Positions 19,123-30,887 of a stretch of 33,791 nt of DNA are shown here, piece after piece. The first letter of the stretch is position 1, and each line of letters starts with the position of its first letter. The stretch covers positions 1 to 33,791 of the forward strand of contig JAJRXJ010000313.1 in the NCBI GenBank assembly GCA_024276355.1. Direction: 5' to 3'. The translations under genes and the position numbers were made by a program. Source of the DNA: Actinomycetes bacterium (GTDB lineage Bacteria > Actinomycetota > Acidimicrobiia > Acidimicrobiales > Aldehydirespiratoraceae). The notes beneath the pieces were generated by a model. It was not told the DNA's origin and searched no databases. It saw only the letters and a list, made by a program, of their open reading frames with translations.

Positions 19123-20064
19123 TCAGGCCGACCATCCGTGGCGCCACTCGGCTCGTCGGGCCCAGGCTTCGGACCAGCCCTCGCCGCCGGACCGGCGCAG
19201 AAGCCGTGCGGCCACGCGGGCACCGGGACCACGAAGTGCGGTACCCGCCAGCAGGCACCAGAGTGCAAAGGTGCGACGAGCGCCCGACCATCGGCGCTTG
19301 GCCAATTCCGCCTTTCCCCGCATGACCATCACCCGCTTGTCCGCCGACGTCGACGAGGCCCCGGCGTCGTGGAACAACTCGGCCTCGGGGACCAGAACCG
19401 GGCGGGCGCCGAGAGCCCGGGCCCGTATCGCGAAATCAATGTCCTCGCCGTACATGAAAAACGATTCGTCGAGGCCATCGAGTTGTTCCCACAATTGACG
19501 CTCGACAAGCATGAATCCCCCGCTCACCGCGCCCACCTCGCGGCACGAGTCTCTCGGCCACGAACCGAGCGACTCGGGATCGAACAACTTGGAGCCATGG
19601 AAGCGGGTCGAAAGGCCGGTGGCGAACGTGATGTGGCTCCAGATGCTCGGCAGACCCCAGACAGAGCGGGGGTCGACGTTTCCGCCTCGATCGACCGTGC
19701 GGCCACCGTAGATCCGGTTGTCGGGGAACTCGTCGGCATGGTCAACGAGGGCGTCGATCGATCCCGGCGACACCACCGTGTCGGGATTGAGAAGCAGGAT
19801 GTATCGGCCCCGAGCGTGTGATGCTCCCAGATTGACTCCCCCGGCGAACCCGAGGTTCCTATCGCTGGTGACCAGGCGAGCGTCGGGATGAAGGCGGGCA
19901 AGGACGGAGGCAGAGTCGTCGGGTGAGGAGTTGTCGACGGCGATCACCTCATGGGACGCCTTGGTGCCGGCCACGGCGTCGAGACATGGACCGATGTGGT
20001 GGCTTGACCTGTACATCACGACTATGACGCTCACGTCCGGGCGTGACCCGTCCTCGGGGGTCAT
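19123..20064 (-). CDS. Glycosyltransferase family 2 (rhamnosyltransferase/WbbL-like)
   Basis: VSVIVVMYRSSHHIGPCLDAV, IAVDNSSPDDS, NLGFAGGVNLGASHARGRYILLLNPDTVVS, GAVSGGFMLVERQLWEQLDGLDESFFMYGEDIDFAIRARALG. Confidence 0.92.
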   Translation of the reverse strand: MTPEDGSRPDVSVIVVMYRSSHHIGPCLDAVAGTKASHEVIAVDNSSPDDSASVLARLHPDARLVTSDRNLGFAGGVNLGASHARGRYILLLNPDTVVSPGSIDALVDHADEFPDNRIYGGRTVDRGGNVDPRSVWGLPSIWSHITFATGLSTRFHGSKLFDPESLGSWPRDSCREVGAVSGGFMLVERQLWEQLDGLDESFFMYGEDIDFAIRARALGARPVLVPEAELFHDAGASSTSADKRVMVMRGKAELAKRRWSGARRTFALWCLLAGTALRGPGARVAARLLRRSGGEGWSEAWARRAEWRHGWSA

Positions 20065-20065
20065 C

Positions 20066-20884
20066 TCAGCGCCCACCTCTCGAGTCGTCGGATCTCCATT
20101 CCCGGTGACCGCGAATCGAATCGATTCGAGCCAACACCCTCGCCGCGATGGTGAGCGTCACATAGACCGGAGCGAAAGGAATAAGACCTGGTTGTCGTCT
20201 GATGACCCCCACCCATGCGGTCGCCGAGGTGACATCACTCTGCCCGTCGGACTCGAGATCGGTGTTCCCTCGGTGGCTCCGCCGCTTTCGGTTGAGCAAC
20301 CATCGCACCGTGGCGGGCGGTCGGACGAGCGTGGACACGGTGTCGTGAATGGTCTTTTCTTCGTCGCTGAACTGCCCATTGGCGAACTGGTCGTCGGCCG
20401 TGAGGTCGGGCCATGCCCCCCATCGTGATCGACCGGATTCGGTGAGTCCGAAACACCCGCGGCCGGCCAGCGACCGTCGCACCGACGGCAACTCCACCCA
20501 GATTCGGTGATACGCACCCACCATGCGGCTGCAGTGGGACATGTCGAGACGGAGCCCCGGTGCGACCGCGGGACGGTCGGCGGTGAGTTCCGATGCCATC
20601 ACGATCAGGTCGTCGCCGTCGATCTCCACGTCGGCGTCCACATAGAACCGGGGGAAGCATCCCGCGGCTTGATCACCGGCTCGCAGCGCTGCAGGTTTCG
20701 AACCCTCGGTCAGCTCCAACACCGTCGCACGATGACGACGAGCAACATCGGCGGTGTCGTCGGAGCAACCGTTGGCAACAACGACCACCTCGATGTCGCC
20801 GGTCGAGGCGCGCTCATCAAGGCGATCGAGAAGACTCCCGATCACCAAGGCCTCGTTGTGTGCCGGAATCACCACGCTGATCAT
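20066..20884 (-). CDS. Glycosyltransferase family 2
   Basis: MISVVIPAHNEALVIGSLLDRLDERASTGDIEVVVVANGCSDDTADVARR...FYVDADVEIDGDDLI. Confidence 0.88.
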   Translation of the reverse strand: MISVVIPAHNEALVIGSLLDRLDERASTGDIEVVVVANGCSDDTADVARRHRATVLELTEGSKPAALRAGDQAAGCFPRFYVDADVEIDGDDLIVMASELTADRPAVAPGLRLDMSHCSRMVGAYHRIWVELPSVRRSLAGRGCFGLTESGRSRWGAWPDLTADDQFANGQFSDEEKTIHDTVSTLVRPPATVRWLLNRKRRSHRGNTDLESDGQSDVTSATAWVGVIRRQPGLIPFAPVYVTLTIAARVLARIDSIRGHREWRSDDSRGGR

Positions 20885-20951
20885 CTGGGGATCACCCCCA
20901 CCAATCGGCAGCGAACAGCCGTTTCGAAGTCATCCCCATCCGGGGGTGAGC

Positions 20952-21344
20952 CTATTCGACTCCGGCCACCCTGAGCCGCAGTTCGGCGCGAGCCAGCGCG
21001 CCCGCGGCCTCGGCATCGTCGTGGTCGGCGGCCAGGGCCTCCTCGGCGGCGGCTTTGGCGGCCCGAGCCCGATCGACATCTATGTCTTCGGCCTTTTCGG
21101 AAACATCGGACAGGATGGTGACCTCGTCGCCACTCACCTGCACGAACCCACGGTGAACCGCGAATACGTCCCGATCGTCGCCCTCACGAATCACGTCCAC
21201 CGACCAGACGGCCAAGGCACCGATGAACGATACGTGGCCGCTCTGGAAGGCTATGTCGCCTTCGTCGATGGTACGGGCGATGACCATTGAGGCCTCGCCG
21301 GTGTATGTGACTGCTTCGGGGGATACGAGTTCGACTTTGAACAT
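20952..21344 (-). CDS. atpC: F1Fo ATP synthase epsilon subunit
   Basis: MFKVELVSPEAVTYTGEASMVIARTIDEGDIAFQSGHVSFIGAL...; last gene of the atp operon. Confidence 0.93.
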   Translation of the reverse strand: MFKVELVSPEAVTYTGEASMVIARTIDEGDIAFQSGHVSFIGALAVWSVDVIREGDDRDVFAVHRGFVQVSGDEVTILSDVSEKAEDIDVDRARAAKAAAEEALAADHDDAEAAGALARAELRLRVAGVE

Positions 21345-21376
21345 CGGCTACTCCATCTGGTCCGACAGGACCGCGA

Positions 21377-23798
<2,422 letters not shown>

Positions 23799-23801
23799 CG
23801 A

Positions 23802-25427
23802 TCAGGCCTCGTCCCGTGAGGAGTGTTCCTCGGGGAGTGTGGTGTCGGCATCGACAACTGCGGTGGCCGCCTCGGCTTGGGCCTCGGCGTCTGGTTCGCT
23901 GCCCTCTTGGAGTTCCGAGGTGGTGAACTGGTCGGCGAATGCGCCGATCTTGGCCGAGAACTCGTCCTCGTCGGGGATCTTGCCGGTGTCGCGGATCTCG
24001 CTGAGATAAGCGGACTCGCGGGCGTCGAACCAGTCGTGGAGTTCAACTTCGAATCGGCTGACGTCTTCGACCGGGATGCCGTCGAGGAATCCGCGGGTGC
24101 CCGCGAAGATCGACAGAGTCTGCTTCTCGACCGGCAGCGGGCTGTTGACCCCCTGCTTGAGGAGCTCGGTGAGGCGGTAGCCGCGAGCCAGCTGAGCTGC
24201 CGACACGGCGTCGAGGTCGGAACCGAACGCTGCGAAGGCCTCGAGCTCACGGAACTGCTGCAGATCGCCCTTCAGGGTGCCCACCGCGGCCTTCATGGAC
24301 TTGACCTGGGCAGCCGAACCCACACGGGAGACCGAGATACCGACGTCGATGGCCGGACGGATACCGGACTTGAAGAGATCGTCCTGCAGGAAGATCTGAC
24401 CGTCGGTGATCGAGATCACGTTGGTGGGGATGAACGCCGAAACGTCGCCGGCCTTGGTCTCGATGATCGGCAGCGCGGTGAGGGAACCGGCGCCGAGATC
24501 ATCGGAGAGCTTGGCGGCGCGCTCAAGCAGCCTGCTGTGGAGATAGAACACGTCGCCGGGGTAGGCCTCGCGCCCCGGTGGGCGGCGCAGAAGCAGCGAT
24601 ACCTGGCGGTAGGCCTCGGCCTGCTTGGAGAGATCGTCGTAGATGATGAGCGAATGCTCGCCGTTTTCCATCCAGTGCTGGCCCATGGCACAACCGCCGT
24701 AGGGGGCAAGGAACTTGAACGGGGCCGGATCAGATGCCGGGGCCACCACCACGGTGGTGTATTCCATGGCGCCGAGCTCGGCGAGGGTGGCGACATTCTG
24801 TGCGACTGTGGAGGCTTTCTGGCCGATGGCCACGTACACGCACTTGACCCCCAGACCCTTCTGATTGAGGATCGTGTCGAGGGCGATCGTGGTCTTGCCG
24901 GTCTTGCGGTCGCCGATGATCAGCTCGCGCTGGCCACGCCCCACGGGAATGAGCGAGTCGATGGCCTTGATGCCGGTCTGCATGGGCTCATGCACGGGCT
25001 TGCGGCCGAGGATTCCGGGTGCCTGGATCTCCATGCGGCGGGTCTGCACGTTGGTGAGAGGACCCTTGCCATCGATGGGCTCACCCAGCGGGTTGACAAC
25101 ACGGCCTAGAAGTCCGTCACCGACCGGAACCGAGAGAATCTCACCGGTGGCGACCACTGCTTGACCCTCTTCGATGCCCTCGACGTCGCCGAGAACAACG
25201 GCGCCGATCGAGGATTCGTCGAGGTTGAGTGCCAACCCGATGAGGCCGTTCTCGAAACGGAGCATCTCGTTGACGGCGGCGTCGGGAAGACCCGACACTC
25301 GCGCGATGCCATCACCGACTTCGAGCACGCGACCAACAGTGGTCTGCTCGAGGCTCGGGGAGAAATCCTGGAGATTTCCCTGAATGGCAGCGGCGATGTC
25401 CGCTGTGTTGATCGTGAGTTCAGCCAT
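23802..25427 (-). CDS. atpA: F1Fo ATP synthase alpha subunit
   Basis: [22 protein letters not shown]...[29 protein letters not shown]...[32 protein letters not shown]. Confidence 0.97.
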   Translation of the reverse strand: MAELTINTADIAAAIQGNLQDFSPSLEQTTVGRVLEVGDGIARVSGLPDAAVNEMLRFENGLIGLALNLDESSIGAVVLGDVEGIEEGQAVVATGEILSVPVGDGLLGRVVNPLGEPIDGKGPLTNVQTRRMEIQAPGILGRKPVHEPMQTGIKAIDSLIPVGRGQRELIIGDRKTGKTTIALDTILNQKGLGVKCVYVAIGQKASTVAQNVATLAELGAMEYTTVVVAPASDPAPFKFLAPYGGCAMGQHWMENGEHSLIIYDDLSKQAEAYRQVSLLLRRPPGREAYPGDVFYLHSRLLERAAKLSDDLGAGSLTALPIIETKAGDVSAFIPTNVISITDGQIFLQDDLFKSGIRPAIDVGISVSRVGSAAQVKSMKAAVGTLKGDLQQFRELEAFAAFGSDLDAVSAAQLARGYRLTELLKQGVNSPLPVEKQTLSIFAGTRGFLDGIPVEDVSRFEVELHDWFDARESAYLSEIRDTGKIPDEDEFSAKIGAFADQFTTSELQEGSEPDAEAQAEAATAVVDADTTLPEEHSSRDEA

Positions 25428-25487
25428 CTTTTTCGTTTCTTCCTTGGACTGAGGAGTTCTCGGGTGGGTCGGCCGCGCTGCGGACGA

Positions 25488-26018
25488 TTATCGGAAGCTC
25501 TCGCGGAGCTGGTTGAGGCGGTGTCGGACACTGCCGTCGATGACATCGTCGCCGATTTCGGTAACGAGGCCGCCGAGCACGCTCGGGTCGATGATGACCC
25601 TCACGTCGACTTCGGTGCCGGTGGACGACTTGATCGCCGCGGCAAGGCGGGATTTCTGGTCGTCGGTCAGTTCGACTGCGGAACGAACCCGGGCGACGGC
25701 CCGGTTGCGCGATGCCGAGCAACGCTCCACTACTGCATCGATTATCTCGGGCAGATCGCCCCCCCGGCCGGCGACCACGATCATCGAGACCGCGGCGTTG
25801 GTGACCGTGGATGCCTTGCCCGACAGAAGATCCTCGACGATCTTCTGTCGACGCTCGATCGGGAGCTGCGGGTCGGAGAGCGTGCCGACGAGTTCGTCGT
25901 TGCTTCGCAGCGCAGCCGCGAAGCGAAAGAGCTCGTCTTCAACAATCTCGCTTTGGCCCTCGGCAGTGGCAACCGCCAGGACGGCCTCGGCGTAGCCGTC
26001 TATGCGGTTGTCAGCCAT
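25488..26018 (-). CDS. atpH: F1Fo ATP synthase delta subunit
   Basis: MADNRIDGYAEAVLAVATAEGQSEIVEDELFRFAAAL...; C-terminal VDVRVIIDPSVLGGLVTEIGDDVIDGSVRHRLNQLRESF. Confidence 0.95.
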   Translation of the reverse strand: MADNRIDGYAEAVLAVATAEGQSEIVEDELFRFAAALRSNDELVGTLSDPQLPIERRQKIVEDLLSGKASTVTNAAVSMIVVAGRGGDLPEIIDAVVERCSASRNRAVARVRSAVELTDDQKSRLAAAIKSSTGTEVDVRVIIDPSVLGGLVTEIGDDVIDGSVRHRLNQLRESFR

Positions 26019-26736
26019 TGGCGCCGGCCACCTCGTCTATGTAGGCGTCGACCAGGGCCCGCTGAGTGCTGGGGTCGAGGTTGGCATGAATGACACGCTC
26101 GGCGGCACCAACGGCGATCTGGGACACCTCGGCACGAAGATCGGCCAGAGCCTGGGCCCGACCGGCTTCGATGTCGGCGGCAGCGCGTTCACGCATCTCG
26201 GCGATGTCGGCCTCGGCGCGGGCCGAGAGTTCGGCCTTGAGCCGGTCGGCCTGGGCGCGGGCCTCGTCGATCAACGCGGCGGCTTCAGCCTTGGCCCCGG
26301 CAAGTTCGGCGGCGTGGTCGGTCTTGATCTTCACAGCCTCGGCCTTGGCCTGGTCGGCCGCCTCGAGATCGGTACGGATCTTTTCGGCACGCTGATCCAT
26401 CGCTCCGCGAACAGCAGGCACACCCTTCCAGATCATGAAGATGAGCAGCACCATGAAGGCGCCACCACCCCAGATGATCTCATTGGTGGCCGGGATGATC
26501 GGGCTGGGAGCCTCGATGCAGGCATCGAGTGCATCATCGAACTTCTTGAGGGCCTCTTCGTTGCCCGGCTCCTCGAGTGTTGCGAGCTCGCCGACGGCCT
26601 CCTGCGTATGGATGGCCTCAACGGCCGCGCATGATCCAACCGTCTCTTCCGATGCGAATGCGGGTGCGGCCTGCACCGCAACCACAGCCCCGGCTATCAC
26701 GGCTGCGGCAGCAATGTGCCGAATCCTTCGTGTCAT
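26011..26736 (-). CDS. atpF: F1Fo ATP synthase b subunit with N-terminal signal-peptide-like extension
   Basis: IIPATNEIIWGGGAFMVLLIFMIWKGVPAVRGAMDQRAEKI...long Ala/Glu-rich helix...AAERVI; position between atpE and atpH. Preceded by MTRRIRHIAAAAVIAGAVVAVQAAPAFA and a segment with two Cys. Confidence 0.93.
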   Translation of the reverse strand: MTRRIRHIAAAAVIAGAVVAVQAAPAFASEETVGSCAAVEAIHTQEAVGELATLEEPGNEEALKKFDDALDACIEAPSPIIPATNEIIWGGGAFMVLLIFMIWKGVPAVRGAMDQRAEKIRTDLEAADQAKAEAVKIKTDHAAELAGAKAEAAALIDEARAQADRLKAELSARAEADIAEMRERAAADIEAGRAQALADLRAEVSQIAVGAAERVIHANLDPSTQRALVDAYIDEVAGANG

Positions 26737-26779
26737 GGGTTTTGCCTTTTGCTAGATGCGAATTTTCGGACTGCTCGAC

Positions 26780-27055
<276 letters not shown>

Positions 27056-27070
27056 CTAGTGTTTCTTTTT

Positions 27071-27838
27071 CTAGTGTTCGGGATGGATGGATCCGCCGAT
27101 GTAGACGGCGGTGAGGATGGTGAAGATGAATGCCTGCAGGAAGGAAACGAGGATCTCGAATCCGGTCATGAGGATGAGCATGGCCCCCGGGGCCACGGCG
27201 CCCACGTAGGTGGAGTCCCAAAGAACGGTGGACAACACCGCGAAGGTGACCAGCAGAAGGTGGCCGGCAACCATGTTGGCCCAGAGTCGGATGGCCAGGG
27301 AGAAGGGGCGGACCAGGAACGTCGACACCAACTCGATCGGTGTCACGATGAGGTAGAGGGCCTTGGGCACACCCGGCGGGAACAGCGAGTTCTTGAGGTA
27401 GCCCCCGAGGCCCTGGGCCTTGACACCCAGCACGTTGTAGATGCCCCATACCAGAACGGCGAGGGTGATCGGCACGGCCATGCGACTGTTGGCCGGGAAC
27501 TGGATGAACGGTATGACCTCGGTGATGTTCGAGAAGAGAATGAAGAAGAACATCGTGGTGAGGAAGGGGACGTACTTCTTGCCCTCGGGACCGATGGTCT
27601 GCATGACCACGGACTCCTCGATGAACTCGATGCCCGATTCGGCCACATGCTGAATGCCGACCGGAACCAGGGATTCGCGCTTGCGACCGGCCAGCAGGAA
27701 GATGGCCATGGTGATGAGCATCGAACCCAAGTAGATGAGAACCGTCTTGTTGATGGCGAATGGGGTGCCGTCGAACCAGATGGCTGGCCACTCGAAGAGG
27801 TGGCTCACCGGTGGGAAGTCGAGTGCGAGTACGTTCAT
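27071..27838 (-). CDS. atpB: F1Fo ATP synthase a subunit
   Basis: MNVLALDFPPVSHLFEWPAIWFDGTPFAINKTVLI...PFSLAIRLWANMVAGHLLL (conserved Arg helix)...QAFIFTILTAVYIGGSI. Confidence 0.96.
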   Translation of the reverse strand: MNVLALDFPPVSHLFEWPAIWFDGTPFAINKTVLIYLGSMLITMAIFLLAGRKRESLVPVGIQHVAESGIEFIEESVVMQTIGPEGKKYVPFLTTMFFFILFSNITEVIPFIQFPANSRMAVPITLAVLVWGIYNVLGVKAQGLGGYLKNSLFPPGVPKALYLIVTPIELVSTFLVRPFSLAIRLWANMVAGHLLLVTFAVLSTVLWDSTYVGAVAPGAMLILMTGFEILVSFLQAFIFTILTAVYIGGSIHPEH

Positions 27839-28314
27839 TCTGAGCGCTCCGCGTTGGAAGTCGAGTGGGAAAGGATTGCGTGGCCGGGCTTCAACCCCGG
27901 GTGGGCCAACGACGCCGCAACGTGTTGAGTCTCCCAGAGTAGAAGGCCGAGATGCGTGACCAGCAGGCTGATCGCGAATGGTACGACGGCAAACCAGCCG
28001 GCGTGGCGAATCGGCATCACTATTGCGGTGATGAGTCCGAGACGAAGGATGAATCCGCCGAGGACCGCACCCATCAGCAATGAAGGGGAAATCCGGGCCG
28101 CACTGGTGATGACCGCGGCACCGAGCACGAAGTTGGCGGCCACGAGGGCGAGAGCGATGCCCGAGGACCACAGGCCGGCGAAGCCCCAGAAGGCCGCGCT
28201 CACGGCCAGGATGACCGGAGCGACGATGGCCACACGCACTGCCAGGTCAGTGGCGACCTCGCGCTCTGGCGCGTCGGCATCGGATTCGATGAACTCAGCC
28301 ATGCGATCAGCCAT
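27835..28314 (-). CDS. atpI: ATP synthase subunit I-like membrane protein
   Basis: Small protein with four hydrophobic segments immediately upstream of atpB (ATGA overlap): RVAIVAPVILAVSAAFWGFAGLWSSGIALALVAANFVLGAAVI... Confidence 0.75.
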   Translation of the reverse strand: MADRMAEFIESDADAPEREVATDLAVRVAIVAPVILAVSAAFWGFAGLWSSGIALALVAANFVLGAAVITSAARISPSLLMGAVLGGFILRLGLITAIVMPIRHAGWFAVVPFAISLLVTHLGLLLWETQHVAASLAHPGLKPGHAILSHSTSNAERSE

Positions 28315-28576
28315 GTGAGGCCTCTTGGCCGTATCCGGATCGCCGCTGCTCGAGAAGTTCATCCATGGATTCGACGTACTGGCTGTAGAGCTTCCAGACG
28401 CCGTATGCGAGCGCCACACCCGCCATGGCGAGAGTGAACAAGGGGAAAGTGCCGATCCGGCTGTCGAGATACCAGCCGATCAAACCGAAGATCAACGGCG
28501 TGGCGATCAACTCGAACGATGTCGAAAATGCGTCGCCCGCACCTTGGCGCATCTCTCGTCGATCACGGTCGGACAT
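28307..28576 (-). CDS. atpZ: AtpZ/AtpI family ATP synthase-associated protein
   Basis: SFELIATPLIFGLIGWYLDSRIGTFPLFTLAMAGVALAYGVWKLYSQY has the two-TM AtpZ pattern; first gene of the atp operon. Confidence 0.8.
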   Translation of the reverse strand: MSDRDRREMRQGAGDAFSTSFELIATPLIFGLIGWYLDSRIGTFPLFTLAMAGVALAYGVWKLYSQYVESMDELLEQRRSGYGQEASHG

Positions 28577-28634
28577 TGTCTCGAAATATTCCTCGGCCTG
28601 TGACGAGCAACAATGCGCTCGTGAATTGATGCAC

Positions 28635-28663
28635 AATCTATGGAAGCGGCGCCCCTCTCGCAA
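28635..28663 (-). promoter_or_regulatory. Candidate sigma70-type promoter for the atp operon
   Basis: Minus strand reads TTGCGA (28663-28658), 17-nt spacer, TAGATT (28640-28635), each 4/6 to consensus; about 58 nt upstream of the atpZ ATG. Confidence 0.35.
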
Positions 28664-28788
28664 CCCCTTGCGTCATCTACTCTCATTCCGGTGCAAATCG
28701 TGCCGACGGGAGCGATGCACACGGCAGAATCGACTCCGGAGACGGAGAACGCCACCAGCATCCGGGAAACCCCCTCGAGAGGATTCAT

Positions 28789-29940
28789 GTGAGATCGGCA
28801 TCCACAGCAATGAGGAGGCGAACCAGCGCGCTATCGCTGCTGATGATCACTCTGGCCATGCTGCTCGCGGCCATCGGCCCGGCCGCGGCCGACATCAAGG
28901 AGCCCTCATGGACAGCTACCCCGCTGCCGGCATCAACTGACCAGAGCGGCACTATTGCAGTCACCGGTGCCGGATGCGGTCCCAGCGGCCAGGTGATCCT
29001 GTCCGACCGGTTCGACACCGAGGGAGACCCCGCGACCACCGACACCGGGCAGAGTTGGATATCGGACTCGTCGGGGACATGGCAGATCACGGACGGATCG
29101 CTCGTGTACACCTCCGAAGACGCCAACCTCGGTTATCTGGTGGTGGACGCCGGCACCCCGGACGCCAGAATGTCATTCACCGTCGATCGTCTCAGCGACG
29201 ATTTCTGGGCGGTGTTCAGATACCGCGATCCGCTCAACCACTACCGGTTCGGCCGCGATCATGGCGGGTCCTACAAGTTCGAGAAGGTCGAGGACGGCGT
29301 GGTCCAGGGATTCGCCCCGTTCTCGAGCGACATCGTCCCGCGTGCCGGCGATCACATCGACATCACCTACGAAGCCGATGACTCCATAAACATCTACCGC
29401 GACAACGATTGGCTCTACGGAGACGGACTGCTCTTCAACATCGCCGAGTCGATGGTCGGCTTCGCCACCGGAGACACCACCCCCGACGCCCAAGGATCGA
29501 CCATCGAGGTCTCGTCCTTGCAGGTGGCACCGTTCTCGGGCACCGCTGTCACGGCGTCGGTTGTCGTCACCGCCCGAAGTGCAGGGATCGATCTCGTGTC
29601 CACCAATCTCAGCCCGGACAACAACGGCAATTGGACCGGGCGCCTGGTGATCCCTGCCGACAACGGCACCGGCAACTACGAGATATCCGCGATCTGTTCG
29701 ACCCCCGGATACCAGATCACCTACCCCAGTCTCAATGCCCATGTGAGTTTCGAGGGTTCCGAGAACGCGATCACCGACCTGGCCGCCTCCGTCGACTTCG
29801 ATCGGGTCGAGAAGTCACGCACCTTCGATCCGGTCACGAAGGCAGTGATCGCAGCGCTGCTGCTCTCCGCTCTGGGGGTGGCCGGTCTGGGGACCTTTGC
29901 CGCCGGACGTCTCCGCGGCGGCGGCGACAGCGACACATGA
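28789..29940 (+). CDS. Secreted, C-terminally membrane-anchored protein with Ig-like and LamG/concanavalin-like regions
   Basis: GTG start after GAGAGGA; signal peptide RRRTSALSLLMITLAMLLAAIGPAAA; DRFDTEG...WQITDGSLVYTSEDANLGYLVVDAGTPDARMSFTV...; C-terminal AVIAALLLSALGVAGLGTFAAGRLRGG TM segment. Confidence 0.8.
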   Translation: MRSASTAMRRRTSALSLLMITLAMLLAAIGPAAADIKEPSWTATPLPASTDQSGTIAVTGAGCGPSGQVILSDRFDTEGDPATTDTGQSWISDSSGTWQITDGSLVYTSEDANLGYLVVDAGTPDARMSFTVDRLSDDFWAVFRYRDPLNHYRFGRDHGGSYKFEKVEDGVVQGFAPFSSDIVPRAGDHIDITYEADDSINIYRDNDWLYGDGLLFNIAESMVGFATGDTTPDAQGSTIEVSSLQVAPFSGTAVTASVVVTARSAGIDLVSTNLSPDNNGNWTGRLVIPADNGTGNYEISAICSTPGYQITYPSLNAHVSFEGSENAITDLAASVDFDRVEKSRTFDPVTKAVIAALLLSALGVAGLGTFAAGRLRGGGDSDT

Positions 29941-30887
29941 TCGACGCTCGACGCGCCGTCGCCGCGACCATCGTCGCCGTTGCCACCGTCGGCACGGTCG
30001 TCTTGCTGTCGGGTGGCTCATCCGACGATCCACGCACCGACGGCGACCGTCCACCCGCAACCATCTCCCGTGAGCCCGCGACCGGCTCACCGGTGGCGGC
30101 CGCTTCTGTTGGCTACCTGGGAAACGAGGACGACCTGCTGGTGATCGACGGCCCCGAAAGCGCTCCTGCGGGCACCGTCTGGGAACAGGGATCGGGATAC
30201 CTGCGGATCAACGCCGACGACATCGTGCTCGACGGGGTGTATGTGATCGGAGGGGTCGACTTCTACGGGTCGGGCACGCTCACGATACGCAATTCGATCA
30301 TCGAGGGTGGCAACGGAAGCTGGATGACCATCATGCTGCGCGACACCGGAAATCGACTGGAGTTGTCCGACTCCACACTTCGGTGGAATCCGAGCCAGGA
30401 ACAAAAACCCGGATCGGGGCCCGGTTCGATTCAGGTGACCGGCCGACACTCCATGCGCATCGTCCGCAACGACATATCCGGAATGCCCGACGGCATACAG
30501 GCCAGTGGCGACGACATCGTCATCACCGACAACTGGATTCACGACCCCGCGGTTCTCGGCACCGGACCCGAATCAACCCACAATGACGGGATCCAGCTGT
30601 ACGAAGGGTCGTCGAACGTACAGTTCGCACGCAACCGGATCGAGATAGGCAGCGTGGAGGGGCATTCCAACGGCGCCATCTTCATTGCCGGTGCGAGCAG
30701 CGGGATCGTTTCCGACAACTACCTCGATGGCGGCGGCTACTCACTGCGCATATCCGACGGCTCATGGTCGGTGACCGGCAATGAATTCGGCCCCAACCAT
30801 CTCTTCAGTCAGGTGGCAATCGAGAACGTCGAACTGTCGCAGTGGAAAGACAACACCGACACGAACACCGTCGAGGTGCAGCCGTGA
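29937..30887 (+). CDS. Right-handed parallel beta-helix protein, N-terminally anchored
   Basis: MIDARRAVAATIVAVATVGTVVLLSGG signal anchor; repeated beta-helix rungs GTLTIRNSIIEGG, RIVRNDISGMPDGIQASGDDIVITDNWIHD, THNDGIQLYEGSSNVQFARNRIEI, GIVSDNYLDGGGYSL. Start ATG overlaps the upstream stop (ATGA). Confidence 0.85.
   Translation: MIDARRAVAATIVAVATVGTVVLLSGGSSDDPRTDGDRPPATISREPATGSPVAAASVGYLGNEDDLLVIDGPESAPAGTVWEQGSGYLRINADDIVLDGVYVIGGVDFYGSGTLTIRNSIIEGGNGSWMTIMLRDTGNRLELSDSTLRWNPSQEQKPGSGPGSIQVTGRHSMRIVRNDISGMPDGIQASGDDIVITDNWIHDPAVLGTGPESTHNDGIQLYEGSSNVQFARNRIEIGSVEGHSNGAIFIAGASSGIVSDNYLDGGGYSLRISDGSWSVTGNEFGPNHLFSQVAIENVELSQWKDNTDTNTVEVQP

Noticed and set aside
20884-20952. Short CCCC/GGGG inverted repeats after atpC considered as an atp operon terminator
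   Set aside because: Stems of about 4 bp with no T-tract; too weak to call.
23823-25109. 428-aa plus-strand ORF opposite atpA
   Set aside because: Antisense shadow ORF generated by high-GC codon bias; atpA on the minus strand is unambiguous and the shadow translation is low-complexity His/Gly/Asp-rich.
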